Assembly (NCBI RefSeq): GCF_017873215.1
Contig: NZ_JAGGKA010000021.1
Location: forward strand, 16,328 to 80,327
Length of the DNA stretch: 64,000 nt
Source: Clostridium tetanomorphum
GTDB taxonomy: Bacteria; Bacillota; Clostridia; Clostridiales; Clostridiaceae
Direction of reading: 5' to 3'
Both the position numbers and the translations under genes were made by a program. Below are positions 9,183 to 17,844 of the stretch, one piece after another (position 1 is the first letter of the stretch; each line of letters begins with the position of its first letter). The notes beneath the pieces are model-generated. The model searched no databases. It saw nothing but the letters and a program-made list of their open reading frames with translations, and was not told the DNA's origin.

Positions 9183-9452
9183 TAAAAAAAGCCTCTATAT
9201 GCATATTCTGCATATAGAGGCGATCCTTCGCTGTACCACTCTAATTCGCTGAAATTTCACAATCACAGCCTTAAACTAGGTTACTATATAATAACCTTGC
9301 ATTATAACGTATGCAACACGGTAATAACCTACTATTATTTCAGCTACACAATTCAGGAGTGAGCATTATATATCCATTAGTATCAGGCTTCCATCCATCC
9401 CCGACTCTCTTTAACTAATTTGTGGATACCTTTATCTCCATCATTATTGTTA
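9183..9452 (-). promoter_or_regulatory. T-box leader RNA, leucine-type specifier, controls liv operon
   Basis: On the minus strand the order is a stem I region, the specifier-loop segment GCUCACUCC, a stem III element with AGUAGGUUAUUACCGUG, the T-box motif AGAGUGGUACAGCG (9229-9242) and a terminator (9191-9221). The stem below the specifier pairs ACAAAUUAG with CUGAAUUGU (one mismatch). The most natural specifier codon is CUC (Leu), which fits a branched-chain amino acid importer. Uncharged tRNA-Leu would bind and stabilise the antiterminator. Leader class is firm and the exact codon is inferred. Confidence 0.88.
9191..9221 (-). terminator. T-box attenuator terminator
   Basis: The stem GCCTCTATATGCA / TGCATATAGAGGC has a short loop and is followed by seven U residues on the minus strand (9184-9190). 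It is the terminator half of the T-box switch. Confidence 0.9.
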
Positions 9453-9529
9453 AACAATATTACTTATATTTATGCAAATAAATGAATTTTTATTCATAAA
9501 TATTTTATTTGCGAAATTTATTGTTTACA

Positions 9530-9558
9530 ATCTTATCACAGTAAATATCAAAGGTCAA
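9530..9558 (-). promoter_or_regulatory. SigA-type promoter of the liv T-box operon
   Basis: On the minus strand, TTGACC (9553-9558) is followed after 17 bases by TAAGAT (9530-9535). It lies about 75 bases upstream of the first T-box helices, as expected for the leader transcript start. Confidence 0.75.
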
Positions 9559-10077
9559 CAGTTTTTTTAAAATATTTAATTTAAATTTTTGAACAAATAA
9601 TTGCATTATTATTCTTATATAATTAATTATTAAATTTCTTTTTTTTATAGTCATGCAAGTTTTCTTTCTATTTTTTTCGACAATTTTATCTGTTAAATTT
9701 ACATTTATCATTTATAATTGTATAGAAATTATAAATTTGTATAATTTTATTTACCGAAATCAATTACATATAACCTCAATAGATTTTTTCATTCTTTATT
9801 ATATAATTCATATATAATTTACTTCCTATTCAAATGAAAGTGTGTTTGTAAAAAACATATGTGTAGTTATAAAATACATATACTTAAATTGCAATAATTC
9901 TTGCATATGACACCTGCCATAAAATCTCTTTAATATTAACTTTATATTAAATTTAACTTTATGCCCAACAATAACCACCAGTGGTTATATCCTTAATATA
10001 TCCCTTCACTTTCATAAGGTATTTTTTATTAGTTCATGCTAAAATTTTACTATGAAATTTATAGGAGAGTGGTAAAA
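9559..10077. other. AT-rich intergenic region before CWB2 gene
   Basis: Between the liv promoter and the CWB2 gene. It holds no ORF with a plausible start and no recognised riboswitch. A small palindrome ATAACCACCAGTGGTTAT lies near 9968-9985. Nothing else is identifiable. Confidence 0.5.
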
Positions 10078-11616
10078 TTGAAGAAAATAATAAGTTTAAT
10101 TTCAGCAACTGTCATAACACTAGGTATTTTCAATAATGTACATGCCAAAAATAGCTACAATGTTAACAGATTGTATGGTTCGGATAGATATAAAACATCT
10201 GTAAGCATTTCAAATACATTCGAAAATGGCATTCTACAGAGTATAATAGTTGCTAGCGGTAAAAATTTTCCTGATGCTTTAACTGGAAGTGTTCTTTCTA
10301 AAAAATTAAATGCACCAATATTATTAAGTAGCAATATTATAAATGCTAATGAAGACTACATTAAATACATAAATAATCATTTAGATAAAAATGGAACCAT
10401 ATACATATTAGGTGGACAATCATCCATAGATGATAAGTTTATAAATTACATGAAAACTCAAGGATATAAAAATTTTGTAAGGCTTGGAGGAAAAGACAGA
10501 TTTGATACCAATAAATCTATTGTAAACTTCATGGATTGTAAAAAGAACACTCCTGTAGTTATAGCAAATGCCCATGGCTTTGCAGATGCACTTAGTATAT
10601 CAAGTATTGCTGCATTGAACGAATATCCTATAATAATAACATCAAATTCTAGTTTATCTTTATATGCTAAAGATATGCTTGCTAATATTCAACCTAGTAA
10701 TATTTATATAATAGGTGGATATTCCTCTATAGAGAATAATGTTGTAAATGAGATAAAAACTTTAATACCTTCATTAACTAATGATAATATAATAAGATTA
10801 GAAGGAAAAGATAGGTATGAAACTTCTCTCTCTATATGTAAATATTTCAACCTAGATACAGATACAGCAGTCATAGCAAATGGATCAAAATTTGCTGATG
10901 CACTTTCTGGTAGTGCATTGGCTACAAAATTTAATGCACCAATAATACTTACAAATGGACAAGATATAACTAAACAGCAAACTTTTATGGCAAGTAAAAA
11001 CTATAAAAATATATTTCTGCTTGGTGGACAAGGTTCTATTAATTCCTCAATAGAATATTCTTTAAAGAGTTATCAAAATTTGTCAAAAGAAGAAAAAGAT
11101 TTTATTGATAGTTTATCAAATTACTCTAGCAAATATATAGATGAGACTACAAATGCTTCTCTTTATATTGAAAATACTTTTGGAAAAGTTTTCTATGATT
11201 ATATAAATCTAGATATTTCAGACTCTGCAAAAGTTTTAGAAGCTATAGATACTTTTATTAAATCCTATGCAGATTTAAAACCTTATTTAAACACCCATAA
11301 AAAAAACTTAATAGATTTAAGAGAAAAGGTATCTGCTCTAAATTCTCCTAGTGAAATGGATTCTTTAAAAGATGACTATCTAAAAAGTATCAACCTTTAT
11401 ATACAAGGTATAGATAGACTATCTAATTCATTGGATTCCTATGAAAATATCTTTATCTTATTAAAGAATGCTATTATTTCTAATGATATAGATACAATAA
11501 ATAATGAATTAGAAAAAATTGACTCTATTCTTGAAGAAACTCTTGATATAGTGGAAGATTTCTCTGATGCTGAAAATATAATTATGGATCTTCAAGAAAG
11601 ACTAATAGAAATGTAA
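10078..11616 (+). CDS. Cell-wall-anchored CWB2-repeat surface protein
   Basis: A secreted protein held to the wall by three CWB2 (PF04122) repeats, as in clostridial S-layer paralogues. I chose TTG 10078 (MKKIISLISATVITLG) because AGGAGAG precedes it and a signal peptide ending VHA follows. The frame is open to ATG 10036, which has no ribosome site. The repeats begin at NRLYGSDRYKTS, VRLGGKDRFDTN and IRLEGKDRYETS, each with a NFPDALTGS/FADALS segment. Three CWB2 modules are needed for anchoring. The C-terminal 180 residues are helical and match no family I know, so the effector function is unknown. Confidence 0.88.
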   Translation: MKKIISLISATVITLGIFNNVHAKNSYNVNRLYGSDRYKTSVSISNTFENGILQSIIVASGKNFPDALTGSVLSKKLNAPILLSSNIINANEDYIKYINNHLDKNGTIYILGGQSSIDDKFINYMKTQGYKNFVRLGGKDRFDTNKSIVNFMDCKKNTPVVIANAHGFADALSISSIAALNEYPIIITSNSSLSLYAKDMLANIQPSNIYIIGGYSSIENNVVNEIKTLIPSLTNDNIIRLEGKDRYETSLSICKYFNLDTDTAVIANGSKFADALSGSALATKFNAPIILTNGQDITKQQTFMASKNYKNIFLLGGQGSINSSIEYSLKSYQNLSKEEKDFIDSLSNYSSKYIDETTNASLYIENTFGKVFYDYINLDISDSAKVLEAIDTFIKSYADLKPYLNTHKKNLIDLREKVSALNSPSEMDSLKDDYLKSINLYIQGIDRLSNSLDSYENIFILLKNAIISNDIDTINNELEKIDSILEETLDIVEDFSDAENIIMDLQERLIEM

Positions 11617-11627
11617 GTTAATATATA

Positions 11628-11673
11628 AATAAGAAAAATAGGTTGCTGTAAATTGCATCCTATTTTTCTTATT
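11628..11673. terminator. Bidirectional terminator between CWB2 and DUF4491 genes
   Basis: A long stem AATAAGAAAAATAGG... / ...CCTATTTTTCTTATT lies between convergent genes. U-rich runs on both strands suit termination in either direction. Confidence 0.8.
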
Positions 11674-11677
11674 TATC

Positions 11678-11971
11678 TTAACAACGGTAATTTCTTTTAG
11701 GATTTTTAGGGAACCATCCCTTCCTAACTCTTTCTTCCTGCTCAATTATTTCGTGAATGCTCCATATACATGAAAATCCCGTAACTCCCAAAACAGCGCT
11801 GATCATCGTATCATTACAAAATATTGAAAGTGAAATACATATTATACCTAAAACTAAAAATACAGGCCAAACTTTTTTACCAAAATAGTATTCAGATTTA
11901 ATTACAATAGGATGAAATATTCCAATAATCAAAAATGACACTATTCCAATAATAATTCCTTGAAAATTCAT
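11678..11971 (-). CDS. DUF4491 family small membrane protein
   Basis: A 97-residue protein with about three hydrophobic segments (4-22, 36-52, 56-72). The segment FHPIVIKSEYYFGKKVWPVF and the C-terminal HEIIEQEERVRKGWFPKNP are characteristic of DUF4491, a family of unknown role. It begins 9 bases after the metH stop codon, so it may be the last gene of the SAM-riboswitch operon. Confidence 0.8.
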   Translation of the reverse strand: MNFQGIIIGIVSFLIIGIFHPIVIKSEYYFGKKVWPVFLVLGIICISLSIFCNDTMISAVLGVTGFSCIWSIHEIIEQEERVRKGWFPKNPKRNYRC

Positions 11972-11980
11972 ATATACCCC

Positions 11981-14353
11981 CTACTTTAAAAACACTTTCT
12001 TAGCAATTTCTACTGCCTCTTTAGCATCTTTAGCATAGAAATCAGCATTAATCATATTTGCATATTCTTCATTTAAAACCGCTCCGCCTACCATAACTTT
12101 ACAATCTATGTTTTTTTCTCTTATTAATTGTATAGTCTCTTCCATGCTTTTTACTGTAGTAGTCATTAAAGCACTTAGTCCAATTAATTTTATGTTATTC
12201 TTTAATATCTGATCTACTATTATTTCCTTCGATACATCTTTCCCTAAATCAATAATATCATATCCATAATTTTCAAGTAAAGTTTTGACTATATTTTTTC
12301 CTATATCATGTATATCTCCCTTTACTGTAGCAAGAAGTATTTTACCTTTAAATATTTTATTTTTATCTTCTAAAACCAATTTTTCCTTTATAACATGAAA
12401 TGATTTTTTTACTGTTTCCGCTGATTGAATAAGTGCTGGTAAAAATATTATTCCTTTTTCATATCTTTCTCCTACAATATCCAGTGCAGGAATTAAATAT
12501 TCATTTATTATCTCCATTTCACTTTTTTCTTTTAAAAGCTTTTTAGTAAGTTCTATACTTTCTTCCTTTAGTCCTTTTATAATAGCTTCTTTTAAATCTA
12601 TTTCTCCTTGTATATTTAATTTTACCTTTTCTTCCTTTACAATACCATAAGTTTTTATATATTCTTTTGAATCATAATCTTTATTACTGAGTACATTAAA
12701 GGCTTGTATTGTATCCATAATATTTACATCTAATGGGTTTATAATAGGTAAATCTAAGCCTGCCTCTAGTGCCATCGCTAAAAATGTTCTATTTAATAGC
12801 TCTCTATTGGGAAGTCCAAAGGATACATTTGAAACTCCTAAAGTAGTTTTAACATTTAATTTTTCCTTTACCATAGATAAAGCTTTTAAAGTTTCCATAA
12901 CATTTTCTTGTTGAGCTGAAGCTGTCAAAGTTAAGCAATCTATGATAATATTTTCTTTCCCTATACCATATTTTAAAGCTCTATTTACTATTTTCTCTGC
13001 AATATTATATCTATCTTCGGCTTTGTAAGGAATACCTGTATTATCAAGAGTAAGTCCTACTACTAAAGCTCCATATTTTTTTACCATTGGCAATACAGTA
13101 TCTAAAACCTTATCTTCCCCATTGACAGAATTCACTATAGGCTTTCCATTATATATTCTTAAGGCTTTTTCTATAGCTTTAGCATTACTAGAATCTATTT
13201 GTAAAGGCGTATCTATTATACTTTGGATATCTTTTATAACTCTAGGTAACATTTCCTCTTCATTTATTTCCGGTAGTCCTACATTTACATCTAAAACATC
13301 TGCCCCTGCTTCTATCTGCACTATAGCCTCTTTAAATATAAATTCCATATCATTATTTCTCAAAGCTTCCTTAAAAAGTTTTTTCCCTGTAGGATTTATT
13401 CTTTCCCCTACAACTTTTACTCCATCTACTATAATGCCTTTTGTAGGAGTACACACTCCACATATATATTTTTTATTTATCTCTTTAGATTTTATGTCTC
13501 TTACAGACTTGCATAATTCCCTTATAAATTCATCATCTGTACCACAACATCCTCCAATAATACTAACTCCCTTCTCCACCATATTCTTAGCTACCTTGGC
13601 AAATTCTAATGGAGTTATTTTATATACTGTAGTTTTATTTATAACCTGCGGTAATCCTGCATTAGGCTGCACAATAACAGGAACTGAGGAGTAATTTAAT
13701 ATATCATCTACTATTGGTTCTAACTCTACTGGTCCTAAAGAACAATTTACACCTAATGCATCTACACCTAACCCCTCCAGAGTCATAATCATAGATAAAG
13801 GAGTACATCCTGTAAAAGTTCTTCTATCCTGCTGAAAGGTCATAGTACAAATTACTGGTAGATTTGAATTTTCTTTTGCTGCTAAAACAGCTGCTTTAGC
13901 TTCATAAAGGTCTGTCATAGTTTCTATAAGAATTAAATCCGCACCATGTTTTACTCCACAAATAATTTGTTTTTTAAAAATTTCGTAGGCTTCTTCAAAA
14001 GTTAAAGTTCCTATAGGCTCTAATAACTGTCCAATAGGCCCTATATCCAATGCAATTAAAACTTCTTTTCCTTCTGAAGCTTTCTTAGCGTTGTTCACTG
14101 CTGAAGCTATTATTTCCTCGGGAATATATCCAGAATTTTTTAATTTTAACTCATTGGCACCAAAGGTATTTGTTGTTATTATATTAGCTCCTGCTTTTAT
14201 ATATTTTTTATGTATATTTATTATTTTATCTCTGTCCAATAAATTTAAAATCTCTGGTAATTCTCCAACCTTTAGTCCCATCTTTTGAAGCATTGTGCCC
14301 ATAGCACCATCAAAAATTAATGTTTTTTTCTTTAATAACTCCTTAAAATTCAC
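11981..14353 (-). CDS. metH: Cobalamin-dependent methionine synthase without activation domain
   Basis: Transfers a methyl group from 5-methyl-tetrahydrofolate to homocysteine through cobalamin. In order: homocysteine methyltransferase barrel with zinc ligands Cys204 and Cys269-Cys270 (GGCCGT), pterin-binding barrel (GERINPTG, DVNVG, QIDSSN), cobalamin cap, and B12 domain with axial His near residue 682 (DIHDIG). About 790 residues: the AdoMet reactivation domain of classical MetH is absent and is supplied by the preceding gene. I chose GTG 14351-14353 because it has a GGGTGA site and overlaps the upstream gene's stop by 11 bases. A longer open frame starts at 14449. Confidence 0.95.
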   Translation of the reverse strand: MNFKELLKKKTLIFDGAMGTMLQKMGLKVGELPEILNLLDRDKIINIHKKYIKAGANIITTNTFGANELKLKNSGYIPEEIIASAVNNAKKASEGKEVLIALDIGPIGQLLEPIGTLTFEEAYEIFKKQIICGVKHGADLILIETMTDLYEAKAAVLAAKENSNLPVICTMTFQQDRRTFTGCTPLSMIMTLEGLGVDALGVNCSLGPVELEPIVDDILNYSSVPVIVQPNAGLPQVINKTTVYKITPLEFAKVAKNMVEKGVSIIGGCCGTDDEFIRELCKSVRDIKSKEINKKYICGVCTPTKGIIVDGVKVVGERINPTGKKLFKEALRNNDMEFIFKEAIVQIEAGADVLDVNVGLPEINEEEMLPRVIKDIQSIIDTPLQIDSSNAKAIEKALRIYNGKPIVNSVNGEDKVLDTVLPMVKKYGALVVGLTLDNTGIPYKAEDRYNIAEKIVNRALKYGIGKENIIIDCLTLTASAQQENVMETLKALSMVKEKLNVKTTLGVSNVSFGLPNRELLNRTFLAMALEAGLDLPIINPLDVNIMDTIQAFNVLSNKDYDSKEYIKTYGIVKEEKVKLNIQGEIDLKEAIIKGLKEESIELTKKLLKEKSEMEIINEYLIPALDIVGERYEKGIIFLPALIQSAETVKKSFHVIKEKLVLEDKNKIFKGKILLATVKGDIHDIGKNIVKTLLENYGYDIIDLGKDVSKEIIVDQILKNNIKLIGLSALMTTTVKSMEETIQLIREKNIDCKVMVGGAVLNEEYANMINADFYAKDAKEAVEIAKKVFLK

Positions 14354-15023
14354 ATACTTCACCCACTTTTTTAAACTGGCAGTTACTATATCTATTGCAC
14401 CTAATACAGCTCTTCTTTTCTTTCTTTTTATCCTTTGGGGTAAATCCAATAATTGCTGTTACAGATTTTCTAGGTATTAATATATTATGTGCTGACACAG
14501 TAAGACCTATATTTTTATATGCTTCTACCGTTTGTATAAAGCTTTCCTGAATACTCAAATCCAAATCTCCATATCCAGGACTAAATCTAAATGTTATCTC
14601 TTTTCCTTGTTCTATAGCAATTTTTCTAATTTCATCTTCTACAAAATCACAGCCTTCTTCTATAGCTACAGTAGCACAAGCATCTAAAATTATAGCTTTA
14701 CTCATACTAATTCTTTCATAATAATTTATCTTTTTATCTACTTCACCACCTAAAGTAGCTGCAAATAATACACAGTCATTACAATACTTTAAATGATTTA
14801 TTATACTTTCGCCTTTAAGCTTTAATTTGCAATTCCTTAATAAGACTTCTTCTTTTTCTGTTTTCATTGTAAAAACCTTATAGGTAACTTTAAATCTAAT
14901 TATTTTTTTAAGTTCTTCTGTACAGTCATATATTAAACTAGTTATATTGTCTTCTATACTACCTTTAACTCCTAAATACCTTAATACCTCTTCTTTAGAT
15001 ATATTAAAGCTATATTTCTCCAT
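14343..15023 (-). CDS. Stand-alone methionine synthase activation (AdoMet-binding) protein
   Basis: A 226-residue protein matching the C-terminal reactivation domain of MetH, with the hallmark RFSPGYGDLDLSIQ near residue 145 and a C-terminal CIRCNRYSNC cysteine cluster. The family reductively methylates cob(II)alamin of MetH using SAM. Its stop codon lies inside the first codons of metH and its start shares one base with the luxS stop, so partners are made together. The split arrangement is common in clostridia. Confidence 0.9.
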   Translation of the reverse strand: MEKYSFNISKEEVLRYLGVKGSIEDNITSLIYDCTEELKKIIRFKVTYKVFTMKTEKEEVLLRNCKLKLKGESIINHLKYCNDCVLFAATLGGEVDKKINYYERISMSKAIILDACATVAIEEGCDFVEDEIRKIAIEQGKEITFRFSPGYGDLDLSIQESFIQTVEAYKNIGLTVSAHNILIPRKSVTAIIGFTPKDKKKEKKSCIRCNRYSNCQFKKVGEVCEF

Positions 15024-15481
15024 TATTTTTCACCATATATATTTAAGTTAAAGCCTTTATCTAAAACAATTTTTGCATATTCTTTGGCACCAAATAAAGA
15101 TAAATCTTTGTAATTACCACACTGAACATCATTAGCTGCTGGTACCTCCTTCGCATCTAATACTTTTTTCAATGAAATTTCCAATCCATCTTTTATATAT
15201 TTTGTATCCCTATCTCCCCATACTGTTAAATAAAAACCAGTTCTACATCCCATAGGTGATAAATCTATTATTCCATCTATATTTTCTCTTAAAAATCCCG
15301 CCAATAAATGCTCAAGAGCATGTAATGCTGCTGTAGGTATGCTTTCCTTATTAGGTTGAGTAAATCTTAAATCATACTTTGAAACCATATCACCTTTTTC
15401 TCCTTCTAAAGTGCAGCATTTTCTAACATAAGGAGCTACCACCTTTCTATGGTCTAACTGAAAGCTTTCAACTTTATTCAT
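15023..15481 (-). CDS. luxS: S-ribosylhomocysteine lyase LuxS
   Basis: Cleaves S-ribosylhomocysteine to homocysteine plus the autoinducer-2 precursor DPD. The metal site is His54 and His58 (HALEH) with Cys121 (DVQCGNYKDLSLFGAKEY), and the catalytic Cys is Cys80 (SPMGCRTGFY). The length of 152 is normal. Placed between metF and the MetH activation gene, it supplies homocysteine to methionine synthase, so its main role here is probably methyl-cycle recycling. Confidence 0.97.
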   Translation of the reverse strand: MNKVESFQLDHRKVVAPYVRKCCTLEGEKGDMVSKYDLRFTQPNKESIPTAALHALEHLLAGFLRENIDGIIDLSPMGCRTGFYLTVWGDRDTKYIKDGLEISLKKVLDAKEVPAANDVQCGNYKDLSLFGAKEYAKIVLDKGFNLNIYGEK

Positions 15482-15535
15482 GTTTATCTCCTCCTAAATT
15501 CTTCTCCTTTTATTATATACAAAAATTAAATTATA

Positions 15536-16420
15536 TTAAATAGCCTCACTATTTACAGACTCCAATATAGAACTTATACTTTTTTTGATGCTTCTTGCTA
15601 TATATGAATTATTCATTGTATACAAATGTATTCCATCTACACCTGTAGATATTAAATCTACTATTTGCTCTACTGCATATGCTATTCCTGCATCTCTTAA
15701 AGCATCTTTATTATGTTCATACTTATCTATTATCTTTATAAACTTATTAGGTAAATTTGCCCCACATAATGATATTATTCTTTCTACCTGTCTTTTATTT
15801 GTTATTGGCATTATACCAGCTTCAATTGGTATTTTTATTCCTTTTTGAGTACATTTATTTAAAAAATCATAAAATAAGTTGTTGTTAAAAAACAGTTGAG
15901 TTATTAAGTAATCTGCTCCCTTATCTACTTTTTCTTTTAGCCTTACTATATCTTTATCTAAATCTTCACATTCAATATGTCCCTCAGGATAACATGCTGC
16001 CGCTACACCAAAATCTCCTACTTTTTTTATTTCATAAATAAGCTCATGAGCATAATCATAAATCCCTAAAGATTTTCCATCCAACGGAAAGTCTCCCCTT
16101 AATGCTAAGACATTCTCTACATTATTTTTTTTCAGAGTATTTAGTGTATATAATATATCTTCCCTAGTAGAGCTTATACATGTTAAATGAGCTAAAGCTT
16201 CTATATTGTATTTATTTTTTATTAAAGATGATAATTCACAGGTTTTATTATCAATACTATTTCCTCCTGCTCCATAAGTTACACTTATATAATCTGGACT
16301 TATATCCTTTAATTCTTCTAATGTTTTATATAAACTTTCTACTGAGCAATTAGGCTTTGGAGGAAAAATTTCCAAAGAAAATACCACAGCTTTTCTACCA
16401 AACATATCTTTAATTTTCAT
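15536..16420 (-). CDS. metF: 5,10-methylenetetrahydrofolate reductase MetF
   Basis: FAD-dependent TIM barrel that makes 5-methyl-tetrahydrofolate for MetH. Family motifs are SLEIFPPK near residue 15, DYISVTYGAGG (FAD/folate region), LALRGD, AACYPEGH and ADYLITQLFF. The 294-residue length is normal. It lies between the ybaK-like gene (15 bases away) and luxS (54 bases away) inside the SAM-riboswitch operon. Confidence 0.96.
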   Translation of the reverse strand: MKIKDMFGRKAVVFSLEIFPPKPNCSVESLYKTLEELKDISPDYISVTYGAGGNSIDNKTCELSSLIKNKYNIEALAHLTCISSTREDILYTLNTLKKNNVENVLALRGDFPLDGKSLGIYDYAHELIYEIKKVGDFGVAAACYPEGHIECEDLDKDIVRLKEKVDKGADYLITQLFFNNNLFYDFLNKCTQKGIKIPIEAGIMPITNKRQVERIISLCGANLPNKFIKIIDKYEHNKDALRDAGIAYAVEQIVDLISTGVDGIHLYTMNNSYIARSIKKSISSILESVNSEAI

Positions 16421-16435
16421 AATTTCTATTCCTCC

Positions 16436-16894
16436 TTACTTACATACATCAATCCATACTCCATTAGTAATTTTCTCTAATTCATCTATAGTTATTTTTA
16501 CTGCTGAGTTACAGCTTCCTGCTGCTGGATAAACCTCATAAAATTCCTTTAGTGATTCATCAAGGTATACATCTATTGAATTTTTTAAACCAAATGGGCA
16601 AACACCTCCCACAATATGACCCGTAATTTCCATTACTTCTTCACTACTCATCATCTTTGCTTTAGTCTTAAAGCAATCTTTAAATTTTCTATTATCTATT
16701 TTAGAATCTCCTTTTGCAACTATAAGTATATTTTCTTCTTTAACCTTAAAAGCCATAGTTTTTGCAATTTGTCCCAGCTCTACTCCTACTGCCTTAGCTG
16801 CTTCTTCAACAGTAGCTGTACTCTCTTGAAATTCTAATACCTCCAAATTTAAGTTTTCTTCATAAATTTGTTTTTTCACACTTTCCAATGTCAT
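16436..16894 (-). CDS. YbaK/EbsC-family aminoacyl-tRNA deacylase-like protein
   Basis: A 152-residue single-domain protein of the YbaK/ProX editing superfamily, with VEEAAKAVGVELGQIAKTMAFK near residues 28-50, the catalytic-type Lys in that helix, VAKGDSKIDNRKFK, and the HIVGGVCPFGL loop. Relatives hydrolyse mischarged tRNAs (Cys-tRNA-Pro, Ala-tRNA-Pro). It is the first gene after the SAM riboswitch, which is unusual for a tRNA editor and suggests a link with sulfur amino acid misacylation. The substrate is not determinable here. Confidence 0.85.
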   Translation of the reverse strand: MTLESVKKQIYEENLNLEVLEFQESTATVEEAAKAVGVELGQIAKTMAFKVKEENILIVAKGDSKIDNRKFKDCFKTKAKMMSSEEVMEITGHIVGGVCPFGLKNSIDVYLDESLKEFYEVYPAAGSCNSAVKITIDELEKITNGVWIDVCK

Positions 16895-16978
16895 AATTTA
16901 TTCCTCCTATTCTATTCAATAAAATGATTGTTAGCTTTATATAGAGATGGATAGTAGCTATTTGATAAATTTAAAAAA

Positions 16979-17002
16979 GCCTAAAGGATATTTCCTTTAG
17001 GC
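16979..17002 (-). terminator. SAM riboswitch expression-platform terminator
   Basis: The stem GCCTAAAGGA / TCCTTTAGGC is followed by U residues on the minus strand (16973-16978). It is located 21 bases past the aptamer, as in transcription-terminating S-box leaders. Confidence 0.9.
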
Positions 17003-17023
17003 TTTATAAGTCTCTTAAAATAC

Positions 17024-17124
17024 CCTTATCTTCCAGCTACTGCTGCAGGATTTAGCACCTTGTATGCATAAAAGCATAGGTTGCCGGGTTTCATAGGGCC
17101 AGTCCCTCCACCTCTCTTGATAAG
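17024..17124 (-). promoter_or_regulatory. SAM-I (S-box) riboswitch for the methionine operon
   Basis: The minus-strand RNA runs from CUUAUCAAGAGAGGUGGAGG through GACUGGCCC, GAUGAA-like CUAUGAAACCCGGCAACC, and AAGGUGCUAAAUCC, closing with GGAAGAUAAG. These are the conserved P1, P2, kink-turn/pseudoknot and P3 strands of the S-box aptamer. P1 pairs CUUAUC with GAUAAG. SAM binding would favour the following terminator and shut off ybaK-metF-luxS-activation-metH. Confidence 0.95.
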
Positions 17125-17151
17125 TAACTATCTCATTAAATTTTAACTTAA

Positions 17152-17180
17152 ATTATATTACAATAATAATAAATTGTAAA
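17152..17180 (-). promoter_or_regulatory. Promoter of the SAM-riboswitch operon
   Basis: On the minus strand, TTTACA (17175-17180) is followed after 17 bases by TATAAT (17152-17157). It lies just upstream of the aptamer. Confidence 0.75.
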
Positions 17181-17186
17181 TAGTTT

Positions 17187-17553
17187 TTAGATATTTTTCA
17201 AAAAATTTCTTATAGTAGCTTCATATTCATCTTTATATAAATAATATAAATCTATATGTACAGAATCATCAAATAATACTAGTTTGCTTTTTTTATTATT
17301 AAATTTGTCTTTAAATTTTAACACTTTCAGTATAAGGAATTGTTACATCCTTTTTACCATGTATTATAAAAATAGGAATATTTATTTTACTTACACTATT
17401 CAGCCGACTTACTTTACTATAGTCTACACCATATATAAGTTTAAAATTTATTATTACCATAAGTGGAAAAGGAAACTTTTGTAATCCCATCCAAACCTTT
17501 ATATTGTTATTTAAATAATCTTTTAAATCACTAAAAATGGTTACATCGTTCAT
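17187..17553 (-). pseudogene. Alpha/beta hydrolase remnant (truncated, frameshifted)
   Basis: An 80-codon frame starting at 17553 has the late alpha/beta-hydrolase strand IPIFIIHGKKDVTIPY, with the acid-bearing loop. It ends after TESVKI, and the following sequence continues in another frame as LKFKDKFNNKKSKLVLFDDSVHIDLYY and so on to a stop at 17187, including the usual His position (SVHID). The nucleophile-elbow half is absent. This is a decayed C-terminal fragment with a frameshift near 17320. Confidence 0.7.
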
Positions 17554-17740
17554 TTACTAACTTCCTTTTTCTATGTAAGTATAGTAGAAATTCTTATTCA
17601 ATTGTATATTATTCATTTTCATTTTTCTACTATAAAAACTATTAACCTATTAATTCTCAAGATTTTTATAGAATTTATAAAAGTATTAATTATTACTAAT
17701 ACATCTTGTTCACAAAATATTAACATTTATAAGAATAAAA

Positions 17741-17755
17741 TGATAATGATTATCA
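17741..17755 (+). promoter_or_regulatory. Fur box upstream of S4 paralogue
   Basis: TGATAATGATTATCA is an exact match to the 7-1-7 Fur operator core TGATAATnATTATCA. It abuts the -35 region of the promoter at 17756-17784, so bound Fur would block polymerase. Confidence 0.85.
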
Positions 17756-17784
17756 TTTTCAAACTCTTTTTTTTATGTTATAAT
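17756..17784 (+). promoter_or_regulatory. Promoter of the Fur-controlled S4 operon
   Basis: A weak -35 TTTTCA (17756-17761), 17 bases, and a perfect -10 TATAAT (17779-17784). The start codon follows 60 bases later. Confidence 0.7.
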
Positions 17785-17844
17785 TTATTTTGTTAGCAAA
17801 AGTACAAGTATTATCGCGGCAAGTATTTTATTAGGAGGATTACC

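Noticed and set aside
9505..9711. 68-codon minus-strand ORF overlapping the liv promoter
   Set aside because: It overlaps the promoter, is AT-rich with basic low-complexity sequence and no ribosome site.
13122..13694. 190-codon plus-strand ORF inside metH
   Set aside because: Antisense shadow of metH, with hydrophobic, low-complexity translation and no ribosome site.
17602..17796. 64-codon plus-strand ORF over the Fur box
   Set aside because: It overlaps the Fur box and promoter, is extremely Ile/Leu-rich and lacks a ribosome site.
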